Source: Aedes albopictus (Eukaryota; Arthropoda; Insecta; Diptera; Culicidae). Taken from it: a stretch of DNA of 64,000 bases. The notes beneath the pieces were generated by a model. The model was not told the origin of the DNA and ran no database searches. It was given only the letters and a program-made list of their open reading frames with translations. Position numbers and translations under genes: made by a program. Below are positions 11,765 to 23,231 of this stretch, in pieces. The stretch is from positions 337,044,263 through 337,108,262 of the forward strand of contig NC_085138.1 of the NCBI RefSeq assembly GCF_035046485.1. Reading direction: 5' to 3'. Position 1 is the stretch's first letter. Each line of letters starts with the position of its first letter.

Positions 11765-11993
11765 TCGGCAATTGATTGCCATCATCACTACCTTCCCCTT
11801 CCCCACATTAACCTGCAACCTGAAGTGGCAGGCGCCAAGGTCGCCTAATAATAGAGATGATCACCAACGCTCACACATTGAAGATGCCTGCTAACCTCCG
11901 GCAGATGTCTTATTGGTTGTTTGTATGAATGTAGCTGGTTTGGCGATACTGGTGTAGCATCTACGGGCCGTCAATTAAGCTCAAGCTCAAGCT
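11765..11993 (+). mobile_element. Probable LINE 3' end with AAGCTC tail
   Basis: The block ends in AAGCTCAAGCTCAAGCT at 11977-11993, a short tandem hexamer tail typical of non-LTR elements. It contains no RT frame. The left boundary abuts the 11501-11761 MITE. Confidence 0.4.
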
Positions 11994-12732
11994 GAAAGTC
12001 AACTTTCTACAGAAAAATATTTAAAAAATTGAAGGGTAAGGTTTTTAGAAAATTAAAATTATATGATATCTAATACAGATCCGCGATGAATATTACTCTC
12101 AGTGTATATTTTTTCAAAAGTCTTTCAAAATTCCTCAAACACCTTCGAAGATTTCACTTCAATCTCCATCAAACCATCAAGGTTTTTTACATATACCCTT
12201 TTTATAAGTTAGGTGAAGAATATTTCAAAACAAATAAAACATACAGTCAGTGTATCAAACAATTGTCCGTACAGCAAATTTTTTGTCAAAATAATTTTTC
12301 ATTCAAATGTTTATAACTTTTTTATACGTCAATCAAAAACGCTGAAATTTTGACCAATCATGAATGATATATTAATGCTTCATTGGTGAAATTTTGAGCG
12401 GGATCGAATAAGTTTTCTGAAAGTTATAGAACTTTCAGTAAAACTTATATAATTTTTGAACACATTTTCAAAACATTATATCTCAATATGTACTGGATGA
12501 AACTATTTTATTTTATTTTTTGTGTTACAGCTTAAACCTAAGGCTTTCATATGCAGCTACGTTTGAGGTTTTATATTGACTACACAAAATATATGAAAAA
12601 TATGCTTATGTAGTTAACGATATTTTAAAAATTACCATATTTTGCACATATAATCTGCCAAACGTTTTCCACCAATAAAAGTGCATTAACTGGACGATAA
12701 ATGCATAGGACCTACTCTTCATATGTAGTTTA

Positions 12733-14777
12733 CCCAAGTAACACAGAAAACATCTTTAGAAATAAAAATTACAGAAGATGTTTTATAGTAGTACTATAAG
12801 CGCACCTGACAACTTCTTATGTTATAATTAAGCTGAAATCAAGTTGGCGAAAAACAAACACCAATAAAAATAATTTTGACTCAGCAACGTATGAAAAATG
12901 CTACATTTACTATTATATAGCACTACAAAATCAACAAAATCAGGTTAATTTATGTATGATTAGTTTCGTATTTTTATGCTTTGCTGTCGCTGATAAGTAA
13001 TCCGTTTTGTCAGCATATATTAAATGATTTCGGTAAACAGACGACCAGCAGTTCTGTAAAGAACAATGTATCCATCAAGATTACTTCTCGTACCGCCACA
13101 TACCATATTCTAATCACTATGGTAAATCAGTGTAGCCACATCAACCTTTCTTTAAAACGATGCACCCTCTGCGGCCGTGTTTGCGCCTGTTTCGTTGACC
13201 AAACGCTGGTACTGCAATATTTGCGATCCAAATCCAACTTCCAACGTAATACCGCACTGCTTGTACTCGGCTACCGTGAAAGTGTTTGCCGTAGTAGCTA
13301 TTCCAAATCACCGAAAATGCCGGAACTGCTGCTGGTGATCGATGATCACCGGAACGTAGGTCTTGCCGGGCCACTGTCTCAAAAATTTAACGAACTGCAA
13401 AACCATACATTCATAGCGTCGCAGACTACTCCGAACACGGGATGGTCGGATACATCATCGACCAACAAGAATCCCGTGGAAACTGTAAAAACTCCGGCGG
13501 ATCACCGACAAAACAAGCACTGTAATTGCTAATAACAATATTTTGACATTTGACAGATACAGCTAAGCCGCGTTAAAAGATAAGCTGTATATAAGTTATT
13601 TTGGTGTCGAAAAACTCTTTCCATAACAAAATCGAAAATAAATGCATGAACACGCTAGGAAGATGCTTTTTAAATGTATTATTACCGTTATAATAAGTTC
13701 TTTTACAATCTATTGCAACATAGATATTGAAACCTTATTTTAGCGTAATTTTAGCTTATTAACAACCAAAATACTTGATTTGAATTGCGGTCTGTGTCCC
13801 ACCAGAATAAAAATGTTCAGATCACAGTACCGCCTAAAAATATAATTACACAAATTAAAAAGTTTTACGAATTGACATTCTTTTCTTCTCTATTTTCCTT
13901 AATATTCGGCTGAAAATTACTCCCTAAACATTATTACATTTGAATCGCAATTGAAGAATGATCAGTATATATAACTATAAGTATGGTTGAAAATTTTCAC
14001 CATTCTCAATACTTTCAACCGATACTGTATTTCTCATGGAAAGCTGCCATATTGTTTTTCAGGGAAATTTTAGAGAAATATCATAGTTTTAATGTACATT
14101 TTTTAATTTGACTCAGTGGCGCTTGAATTCTGATGGAGTGAAATCAGAAGTTTCACCATGAATCTAGCAGCGCTTGTAAAAAAACACCGCCTATATTGAA
14201 TATAGCCATTTGAGAAATTATATTGTCAGCAAAGTTTATTCATGATCATCATGCCTTCATTATCTGGAAAAAATATTATGTTGTTGCGGTTATCAATGCT
14301 ATTAGTTTGTGTCCGTTGATACGACACGTATACGTATTGATGTACATAGCTCATATTCCTATTAGTATTGTATTATAGGATGCTACAAGTTATATTACCT
14401 CCAAATAACTTAATTCCAACGAATGCTCATGTATGTCATAGTAAGGCATTCTATAAGCTGTTTTACTTGAAAATAACCTTATTCCAACTAATGAAAGTGA
14501 TTGTATTATATTGGTATTTTGATAGTTAGCAATTATGATAAATAGCTTATTTACAACCAAGGCCTTGGGTGGAAAGTACCTGGAAAGAAATTATTAGTTC
14601 CAGAAGTGTATTGGCATACACCTTGTATAACTTATAAGATGTTTTATAAGCCGCCATTTTTTGCGCTGTTTTGATTTTATAAGTGTTCCATATTATGTTA
14701 ATAATGCAAGAAAATACATCAGAGATAGTATGAAATGTGTCATTTGAACTGTTATATAACAAGTTGTGTTACTTGGG
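12733..14777. mobile_element. 2-kb element with CCCAAGTAACACA termini, nested
   Basis: The 13-bp inverted termini CCCAAGTAACACA (12733) and its complement ending at 14777 are each next to TA (12731-12732, 14778-14779). It is inserted close to the centre of the surrounding foldback element. The same terminus is found on the smaller elements at 20406-20677 and 38934-39102, so this may be the longest visible member of that family. Its interior is AT-rich apart from a GC-richer block at 13090-13520. Confidence 0.65.
12981..13532 (+). other. 183-codon open frame of doubtful coding status
   Basis: This frame lies inside the nested 2-kb element in its only GC-richer segment. The translation is Cys-rich near residues 62-71 (CTLCGRVCAC) but matches no family I know. 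The opposite strand over about 13140-13370 also reads like protein with one stop. The block could be a captured gene fragment or the remnant of the element's own gene. No transposase signature was seen. Confidence 0.2.
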
Positions 14778-15229
14778 TAGTAGGTCCTGTATAAAAATAT
14801 TACATAAAGAGAGATAAAAAAAGTTGAAAACACTTGGCACTTTTATTGATCAAATATGATAAATTTCCTAATAATACTCTGAACATATACAGATTTTTCA
14901 TATTTTTTGTAGTGAATATAAAACCTCAAACGAAGCTGCATATGAAAGCTTTAGGTATAAGCTGTAACACAAAAAGATTGAAAAAGTTTCATCCAGTACA
15001 TACATTGAGATATAATGTTTTAAAAATGTGTTCAAAAATCAAAAGTTCTATAACTTTCAGAAAACTTATTCGATCTCGCTCAAAATTTTACCAATGGAGA
15101 TTCAATATATAGTTTATGATTGGTCAAAATTTCAGCATTTTTGATTGACGAACAAAAAAGTTATAAACATTTGAATGAAAAATTATTTTGACCAAAAAGT
15201 TGCTGTACGGACAATTGTTTGATACACTG

Positions 15230-16430
15230 TAGCAAACATTTTCAGATTGAAGCTCATAGGGTATGTGTGTCATCAGTAATCTCACGCTCCCATATTCATC
15301 CTATTCGAAAACTAGCGATTACGACACCGATTATTTCCGTTCTTTTTGTATTCATGGGTGCTCACTTCTAACAAAAAATACAAAATAAGAAACAAAACAG
15401 AGTTTCAATCCTTTGTTTTTCGTAGGATGAAAATGGGAGCCACATGCTTAATAAGGGAATCAATACCCTACATCAGGGTCGTGCAATTTCGAAAGGAAAA
15501 CATGACGTACGACGACTGTAGCAAATCGTTTCCCATGCGAACGGACTGCTGTGATGCTTCATCTCTCACCCAGCAACACACTCGTTCGTTGCTGCTACAG
15601 AAACAAGTATGTATGAAACATGGGATGATACACTTGGATTTTCGTTTCATTTATGAGTCATTGAAATACTTCAACATGCTAAAAACACTATTTAAACCAC
15701 ATTTTTGAACAGTGGTGCACGCCAATAGAATGATAATTATGTTTTATGAAAGAGGATAGCAAATTCGACCACTTAAATCCAATCAACCGGCGCCCGTAAC
15801 CATTGAGAGACTAGCGCGCACCAGTGAGACACTAATGCTCTGACGGGTGAAACACAAGCAATGCGACCGGGTGGGAGACTACCGAGTGCTACGATGAGTG
15901 GAAAAGTTTTTTTTAACGACCGAGTCATTAGAAAAATGTATGAAACACTTGAAGTGACTCATTCAAATGTTGCATGAAAGTGTATCATTGAAACGAAATT
16001 GTACGCCCCTGCCCTACATGAGCAAAATTTCATTTGAATTGAAAAAGGTCACGTCTACGCGATTCGTGCATTGAGTGGAAAAGCTCAGATGCCACAGATC
16101 GTCCTACTCGCTACATCAGATAATTTTCATACAAAAAGTTCAACTTTCATCTATGTAATTGTACTTTCCAGTACAATTTCGATAAAGGTAAGACAGCAAA
16201 ACAATCTCAACTAATTCAGGCATACATCGCACATAACAAGCACCAGAAATGCGTCATGCAGCAGCAGCATTGACGCAAATTGGATGCACCAGTAAATTGT
16301 CCGCTCGATGATAATAACTGCATTCACCTAGGGAAATTAGCCAACTTTTATAACAAATTCACCTACTAAGGAAGTGCAAATAACAAAGTAATGATAAATA
16401 ATTGGACGAACATTGAGTTTCAGTAATTCA
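15230..16430. other. Intergenic; weak degenerate palindrome at ~15470-16015
   Basis: The left part (CCCTACATCAGGGTCGTGCA, then GTATGAAACATGGGATGATA) is loosely mirrored by the right part (GTATGAAACACTTGAAGTGA, ACGAAATTGTACGCCCCTG). This suggests an old foldback element. The frame at 15346-15708 (120 codons) overlaps it and is probably not a gene. Confidence 0.35.
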
Positions 16431-17340
16431 CTGGCGGCGTAAAGCAGCAGCGCCAGTGTGCGATTTCATTTTCCTGCATGCACCACGTCGCCGCGTCGTC
16501 CTCGGACAATCGTTACAATGTGGAAATTGGTGCACGCACGTTTGCAAAATTTCCAACCGTACAAGTACACAGCAAAAACCGAGATAAGGAAAAAATCGAA
16601 GGTTTAAATTTAGAATGCACCCGGAACTGAACAGCCGCAGAACAAACACAGTGCATACACACGGACCATAAATAAAATTTGCCAAATTTAACTGATAAGA
16701 TTTCATATATGATTTTAAAGACGCCCGCTTGTGAAGTAAAGGGGCGTGCCAAAAATTCCGCCCAGGTAGCGCACTGTTCGAAAGTGGCTACCCCGAGCGG
16801 GGGTTCAACAAGCAATAAAGCTCGGTAAATGGGTGCCAGCATCAATACCCTCAGTTGAACTTCATTGGATATTATGCTCCCCAAGACAAGGAAGGTCGAA
16901 TACGGGAGAGGGGAACAGCTAACGTACACCGGCGAACGAAGCGCGCTAGCGATGTGAGAGAGAAAAGAGCGAAACGTTGAAATCAGACCAGACACGAGTG
17001 CACGACGAGGGATGTTGGTTTGGCGCGAAACTTTTATAATGAAGGGGTAGAAGGAACATGTGGTTTAACGGTTTTCGGGCAGTATAGAGATTCTTGTTAG
17101 ATTTGATTAATTTCTGATGGTCCGTGCATAAAAAAATGCCTTCATAAGAACGAATTGATCCTAATGATCCTTTCTGATATGATTGAAAGCGAAATCTATA
17201 TTCTATTTGTCAACAATTTTGGACGTTTCAGTAAGTATAAGAAATTTCTGTTTTTGCATATTTGAAGGTCTAAATGAAATAAAATTATAAGAATGAGATT
17301 TTTGCCGAATAAAGTGTCAAATCGTTTTTTTAAGATCCAT
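16431..17340. other. GC-richer unique-looking DNA, no gene assigned
   Basis: The segment 16431-17030 is less AT-rich than its surroundings and shows no repeats. Overlapping minus-strand frames of 92 and 160 codons have no recognisable domains. It could be host regulatory or untranslated sequence. Confidence 0.3.
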
Positions 17341-17834
17341 ACCCGTGAGTAATAGTATGGGACAAATATCAAATTCTCGCTCCAGTCGACTTTTTAGATT
17401 CCATTTAGGTCCCATATGAACTGTACAAAATTTCAGCGCGATCGGTGAAACTATAATTTAGCGCAAGCGTTTCAAAGTTTTCATAGGATTTACTATGGGA
17501 AAAGTTACACTTTCAGATAAAAAATCCCAGAGGTCGCCCTTTGTCTCCTTAATTCACATCGATCAACATTTCTGCCGTGTGCAGCATAGTTGTCCCATGT
17601 TACAAAACAGAAAACCGAGAAAAACGCGTTTTAAGTTCCAGCCTTGTTTCCCTCTCTACGAACAAGTGTAATAAAAAATCAAAGTGAATTCATCAGGAGA
17701 GCGTTAGAATTGGTATTTATCATTGAAGTATGAACCAAAAATTTCATAGGTATTAAATTTACTTCAACTTTTTAAATAAAAACTCTGGTGGGACTGTAAT
17801 GCCGATAAATCTAGCAAATTTCGGGATTTTATCG

Positions 17835-17916
17835 GCATAAGCTGTCCCATGTCATGCGAGATTTTCAGCATAAGCTGTCCCATGTTTCAGTTTTCAGCAT
17901 AAGCTGTCCCATGTTG
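17835..17916. repeat. Left subterminal tandem repeat (~30 bp, GCATAAGCTGTCCCATG)
   Basis: Three units of GCATAAGCTGTCCCATGT occur with 9-13-base spacers. They are the inverted counterpart of the array at 22903-23085. Confidence 0.75.
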
Positions 17917-18089
17917 GATGTTATCAGGATTCCCGGAGAATGTCCAGGATTCACACAGACATTCTCGGCATTCCCGGCGAATTTTTGGAATTCATGTAGT
18001 ATTGTTAGGATTTCTGGAGGACTTTGGGGAGGGAGGGGTGAAACGTACCATTTCATGAAATTGCCAAAATAATTTTTAAAAATCCATGT

Positions 18090-19430
18090 GAGTATTATCG
18101 AACCGGGCTCGACGAGTTGATGTTGTAAATCGATGTCCGACTCAATTTTGAAATCCAAGATGGCGGCTTCCGGTTTCTGCAAATCCATGGAATCCCACGC
18201 AATATGGATATTTCCGGAACGGGCACGACAAGCAGATGTTGAAAATCGATGTCCGACGCCATTTTGAAATCCAAGATGGCGGCTTCCGGTTTCTGGAAAT
18301 CCATGGAAACCCACGCAATATGGATATTTCCGGAACGGGTTCGACAAGCAGATGTTGAAAATCGATGTCCGACGCCATTTTGAAATCCAAGATGGCGGCT
18401 TCCGGTTTCTGCAAATCCATGGAATCCCACGCAATATGGATATTTCCGGAACGGGCACGACAAGCAGATGTTGAAAATCGATGTCCGACGCCATTTTGAA
18501 ATCCAAGATGGCGGCTTCCGGTTTCTGGAAATCCATGGAAACCCACGCAATATGGATATTTCCGGAACGGGTTCGACAAGCAGATGTTGAAAATCGATGT
18601 CCGACGCCATTTTGAAATCCAAGATGGCGGCTTCCGGTTTCTGCAAATCCATGGAATCCCACGCAATATGGATATTTCCAGAACGGGCTCGCCGAGCAGA
18701 TGTTGAAAATCGATGTCCGACGCCATTTTGAAATCCAAGATGGCGGCTTCCGGTTTCTGGAAATCCATGGAAACCCACGCAATATGGATATTTCCGGAAC
18801 GGGTTCGACAAGCAGATGTTGAAAATCGATGTCCGACGCCATTTTGAAATCCAAGATGGCGGCTTCCGGTTTCTGCAAATCCATGGAATCCCACGCAATA
18901 TGGATATTTCCGGAACGGGCACGACAAGCAGATGTTGAAAATCGATGTCCAACGCCATTTTGAAATCCAAGATGGCGGCTTCCGGTTTCTGGAAATCCAT
19001 GGAAACCCACGCAATATGGATATTTCCGGAACGGGTTCGACAAGCAGATGTTGAAAATCGATGTCCGACGCCATTTTGAAATCCAAGATGGCGGCTTCCG
19101 GTTTCTGCAAATCCATGGAATCCCACGCAATATGGATATTTCCAGAACGGGCTCGCCGAGCAGATGTTGAAAATCTATGTCCGACGCTATTTTGAAATCC
19201 AAGATGGCGGCTTCCAGCTTCTGGAAATAAATGGAAACCTACGCAATATGGAAATTTCATGAACCGGCTCGACGAGTAGATGTTGAAAATCGATGGCCGA
19301 CGCCATTTTGAAATCCAAGATGGAGGCTTCCGCTTTCTGGACATCAATGGAAACCTATGAAATATGGATATTTTCGGAACGGGTTCGACGAGTAGATGTT
19401 GAGAATCAATGTCCGACGCCATTACAGCCA
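18090..19430. repeat. 116-bp satellite array, 11 units, alternating as 232-bp dimers
   Basis: The marker CCAAGATGGCGG (ending GGAGG in the last unit) recurs every 116 bp from 18155 to 19315, giving eleven units. Neighbouring units alternate between two variants (TTTCTGG/GGAAACCC and TTTCTGC/GGAATCCC; GGGTTCG and GGGCACG), so the true period is 232 bp over much of the array. Edge units are more diverged. Long minus-strand frames of 343-445 codons cross the array in all three frames because the monomer lacks stops. They are not genes. Confidence 0.92.
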
Positions 19431-19539
19431 ATCGAGTATGACGTCACTGGTATCACATTGCATACACGGAGAAAGAAAGTACCATAAAGTAAGTTTAATC
19501 CACCCAACTTAGAGGTGCGTGCGGGAAACTAATTTGGCG

Positions 19540-19700
19540 CCATCCACAAATTACGTAACGCTCTAGGGGGAGGGGGGGAGTATGGCCGAGCGTTACGGCC
19601 CATACAAAAATTTTCGGGTTTTCATACAAAAAAGCGTTACGGAGGGGGGTCGAAAAATGTCGATTTTAGCGTTACGTAATAAATGGATGCTGCCTTTTGA
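19540..19700. mobile_element. Small palindromic MITE (ATTACGTAACGC termini)
   Basis: CCATCCACAAATTACGTAAC at 19541 is mirrored by GTTACGTAATAAATGGATG near 19672-19690. The interior is G-rich and then C/T-rich, with CGTTACGG and its mirror. A partial third end (CCATTTATTACGTAA) lies at about 19776-19791. A related element is at 38909-39241. Confidence 0.6.
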
Positions 19701-20102
19701 GTTGATTAGGTCGATATTGAGGGGGGTAGTTTCCATTTGGTCGCTTCTGGACGAAGTACCTACTGTAAGGGGCTATCCATTTATTACGTAAGGGAATTTT
19801 CACGATTTTTCAACACCCCTAACCCACCCAAAAAGTTTATAAATTAAAAGTCAAGACTTACTGATGTAATAGTGTTAGAAAAAGTTTATAAATTAAAAAT
19901 CAAAACTAAATTATGTAAAAGTGTTACAAAACGTTTTTAAATAAAAATCAAATTGAATGATGTAAAGTGGTAGAAGAAACAATAATTTTTTTTTATTGTT
20001 GAAGAACCCATAAACATAAGTAAATATCGACTATTCCACATAAAATATGTATTTGTAATCTGATCCAGTACTGTGGGGTTTTTTCGTCACCGTTGAATTT
20101 TA

Positions 20103-20166
20103 TGTTTCGAGATTTGTTGATTTTTTTCGGTGAAATCACCGAAAAAAATCAACAAATCTCGAAACA
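20103..20166. repeat. 64-bp near-perfect hairpin
   Basis: Two 31-base arms (outer TGTTTCGAGATTTGTTG, inner TTTCGGTGA) are separated by only AA. The direct repeat gatccagtactg flanks it at 20062-20073 and 20169-20180. It may be a tiny foldback insertion or a recombination scar. Confidence 0.85.
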
Positions 20167-20405
20167 CAGATCCAGTACTGGTTTGTTATTTCAAAACATT
20201 TTGATCAAAAAAATATTAATATTGCATGATAACATGGGTAAAACTACTACATACTTCTTTGGGATAGTTTTCTTCCTTTTTAGATTTTAAAATGATGTTG
20301 AGCAACCGTTACCGATTTCGGTTCACCATCTTAGTGTTCCAAACCTCATCGGATATCGATTTATGTTCTTCGCACCAAACCCGATCGATGAAAACCTTTA
20401 TTATA

Positions 20406-20677
20406 CCCAAGTAACCACAGTGCTAAAGCCTTATTGCATGCAGATATACGGTGTATTTAGTGCAATCATTACTTTACATGCAAACTTAAGGTTGATTTAA
20501 AGTGGAAGTGGGCAATTATAGAATCAAATTAGGATTATACTGGTATAATCTTGAAGCCGTCGCATAATTGCCCATTTCCACTTTAAATCAACTTTAAGTT
20601 TGCATGTAAAGTAATGATTGCTCTAAGTACACCGTATATCTGCATGCAATAAGGCTTCAGCACCGTGGTTACTTGGG
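20406..20677. mobile_element. 272-bp MITE, CCCAAGTAAC family, TA target site
   Basis: The arms of about 110 bp are nearly exact reverse complements (CCCAAGTAACCACAGTGCTA outward; GCATGCAGATATACGGTGTA within). TA flanks both edges (20404-20405, 20678-20679). It sits inside the giant inverted-repeat structure. Confidence 0.88.
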
Positions 20678-20852
20678 TACAGCAGCATCGCATGTATTAC
20701 AAAATGTTATCGGATGTCAGCATTGAAATTACGGCCGCCATCTTGAATTTCAAATAGGCTTCGTATATCTTTCCAAGTCCTACGATATTCTTTAGGAAGC
20801 CGTTTGAAGGGACCATCATAGCAATAAAAAAAAATTCAGTATGGAAAAATTT

Positions 20853-20899
20853 ACCTCCATGAGTCGATATCGAGTCAAGGAACATCGACTCATGGAGGT
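20853..20899. repeat. 16-bp stem hairpin
   Basis: ACCTCCATGAGTCGAT at 20853-20868 pairs exactly with 20884-20899 across a 15-base loop. It stands at the border of the 136-bp array. Confidence 0.7.
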
Positions 20900-20929
20900 T
20901 CGACTGTTGTATCATAGCTTGTACCACCA

Positions 20930-22620
20930 TTCCACCGCCATACTGAATTGTAATCCGCCATCTTGGATTTCAAAACGGCGTCATATATCGATTTTCGACT
21001 TCTACCCATCGAGTCCGATTGATAGATACCCATATTTCATGGTATCATAGCTCTTAACACCATTCCGTGGCCGCCATCTTGGATTTCAAAATGCCGTCAA
21101 AAATCGATTTTTGAGTTCTACTTATCAAGTCCGATCGATAAATACCCATATTGCATGGTATCATAGCTCAAAACACCATTCCGTGGCCGCCGTCTTGGAT
21201 GATAATTCGCCATCTTGGATTTCAAAATGGCGTCAAATATCGATTTTTGAGTTCTACTCATCAAGTCCGATCGATAGATACCCATATTGCATGGTATCAT
21301 AGCTCATACCACCATTACATGGCCGCCATATTGGATTATGGTCCGCCATCTTGGGTTTCAAAATGGCGTCAAATATCGATTTTTAACATATACTCATCAA
21401 GTCCAATCGATAGATCCTCATATTGCATGGTATCATAGCTCAAAACACCATTCCGTGGCCGCCATCTTGGATTATGGTCCACCATCTTGGATTTCAAAAT
21501 GGCGTCAAATAGCGATTTTTGAGTTCTACTCATCAAGTCCGATCGATAGATACCCATATTGCATGGTATCATAGCTCATACATCCATTACATGGCCGCCA
21601 TATTGGATTATGGTGCGCCATCTTGGGTTTCAAAATGGCGTCAAATATCGATTTTTAACATATACTCATCAAGTCCAGTCGATAGATCCTCATATTGCAT
21701 GGTATCATAGCTCAAAACACCATTCCATGGCCGCCATCATGGATTATGGTCCACCATCTTGGATTTCAAAATGGCGCAAATATCGATTTTTGACTTCTAC
21801 TCATCAAATCCGATCGATAGATATCCATTTTTCATGGTATCATAGCTCAAAACACCATACCGTGGCCGCCATTTTGGATGATGGTCCGCCATCTTGGATT
21901 TCAAAATGGCGTCAAAAATCGATTTTTGAATTCTACTCATCAAGTCCGATCGGTAGATACCCATATTGCATGGTATCATAGCTCATACCACCATTACATG
22001 GCCGCCATCTTGGATTATGGTCCGCCATCTTGGATTTCAAAATGGCGTTAAATATCGATTATTAAGTTCTACTCATCAAGTCCGATCGATAGATACCCAT
22101 ATTGCATGGTATCATAGCTCATACCACCATTACATGGCCGCCATATTGGATTATGGTCTGCCATCTTGGATTTCAAAATGGCGTCAAATATCGATTTTTA
22201 ACATCTACTCATCAAGTCCGATCGATAGATACCCATATTGCATGGTATCATAGCTCAAAACACCAATCCGTGGCCGCCATCTTGGATTATGGTCCGCCAT
22301 CTTGGATTTCAAAATGGTGTCAAATATCCATTTTTGAGTTCTACTTATCAAGTCCGATCGATAGATACCCATATTTCATGGAAACATTGCTCAAAACACC
22401 ATTCCGTGACCGCTATCTTAGATTATGGTCCGCCATCTTGGATTTCAAAATGGGGTCGGACATTGTTTTTTGACTTCTACTCATCAAACCCGATCGATAG
22501 ATACCCATATTGCATAGTATCCGTAACAGATTCACCGTTAAATAGCAAGCACTCTGACGTTTTGACCGCCATCTTGGAACCTAAGCCGCCATCTTGAATT
22601 CCAATACCCTTATAACCACC
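20930..22620. repeat. 136-bp satellite array, ~12 units
   Basis: Units of 136 bp contain GGCCGCCATCTTGGATTATG, then CCGCCATCTTGG, TTTCAAAATGGCGTC, ATCGATTTTTGA, CATCAAGTCCGATCGATAG and CATATTGCATGGTATCATAG. Each unit carries two GCCGCCATCTTGG-like motifs. The first and last units are shortened or diverged, and stray motif copies continue to about 22810. Overlapping frames on both strands start at 136-bp intervals and are by-products. Confidence 0.92.
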
Positions 22621-22720
22621 TCTTTAACAAACAAATAAACAAACATACAAATTTACATACACATTAACATACAATTTAACATACAAACATACATACATTG
22701 ACTTTTATATATATAGATTG
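22620..22720. repeat. Low-complexity ACATACAAA-rich tract
   Basis: Degenerate AAACAAACATACA and AACATACAAT units end in TATATATATAGAT. It follows the 136-bp satellite array. Confidence 0.6.
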
Positions 22721-22902
22721 CATGGTTTAGAGCCTAAAACTCCATTAAACAGTCGCCATCTTGAATTTTGAGCCGCCATCTTGGATTATAGACCGCCATC
22801 TTGGATATTCTGGTCGCCATCTTTGGACTGGTTACTGATTACACCCTCGACTGGTTACTCATAGCTTACTCCAATTTAGCTTTAAAAGCTGAGAAAAAAA
22901 AA

Positions 22903-23085
22903 CATGGGACAGCTTATGCTGAAAAATTGAACATGGGACAGCTTATGCTGCAAAATAGAACATGGGACTACTGCAAAATTGAACATGGGACAGCTTATGC
23001 TGGAAAATTGAACATGGGACAGCTTATGCTGAAAATTGGAACATGGGACAGCTTATGATGACAAAAATGAACATGGGACAAATTG
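22903..23085. repeat. Right subterminal ~28-bp tandem repeat (CATGGGACAGCTTATGCTG)
   Basis: About six or seven units of CATGGGACAGCTTATGCTG with A-rich spacers. One unit is altered to CATGGGACTACTGCAAAATT. They mirror the three units in the left arm. Confidence 0.85.
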
Positions 23086-23231
23086 ACTTGATGTTGTTTT
23101 TATAGATTTTCCGAACAAAGTGTACTAACCGAGGGCAGTTTCTAAAAGAATACGTAAAAATAGACCGTTTGGCGAAAAAAAGTCAAAATCGACAAAATGT
23201 AACATGGGACAACTATGCTGCACACGGCAGA

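Larger units (their letters stand above)
12248..15229. mobile_element. Foldback element with ~450-bp inverted arms, split by a nested element
   Basis: The left arm 12248-12730 and right arm 14780-15229 are reverse complements at roughly 90 percent by eye. Both begin CAGTGTATCAAACAATTGTC at the outside, and TA is present at the edges, as in Tc1/mariner-type elements. Removing the nested 12733-14777 element would leave a foldback of about 0.9 kb. No transposase motif is visible in the arms. Confidence 0.8.

Noticed and set aside
17865..19431. Three overlapping minus-strand ORFs of 343-445 codons
   Set aside because: They are the 116-bp satellite read in each minus frame. Their products are period copies of each other, with no domain and no independent start.
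20841..22597. Series of ~60-140-codon ORFs starting every 136 bp on both strands
   Set aside because: By-products of the 136-bp satellite.
18090..22620. CRISPR-like array
   Set aside because: Units are contiguous satellites without unique spacers, in a eukaryotic setting.
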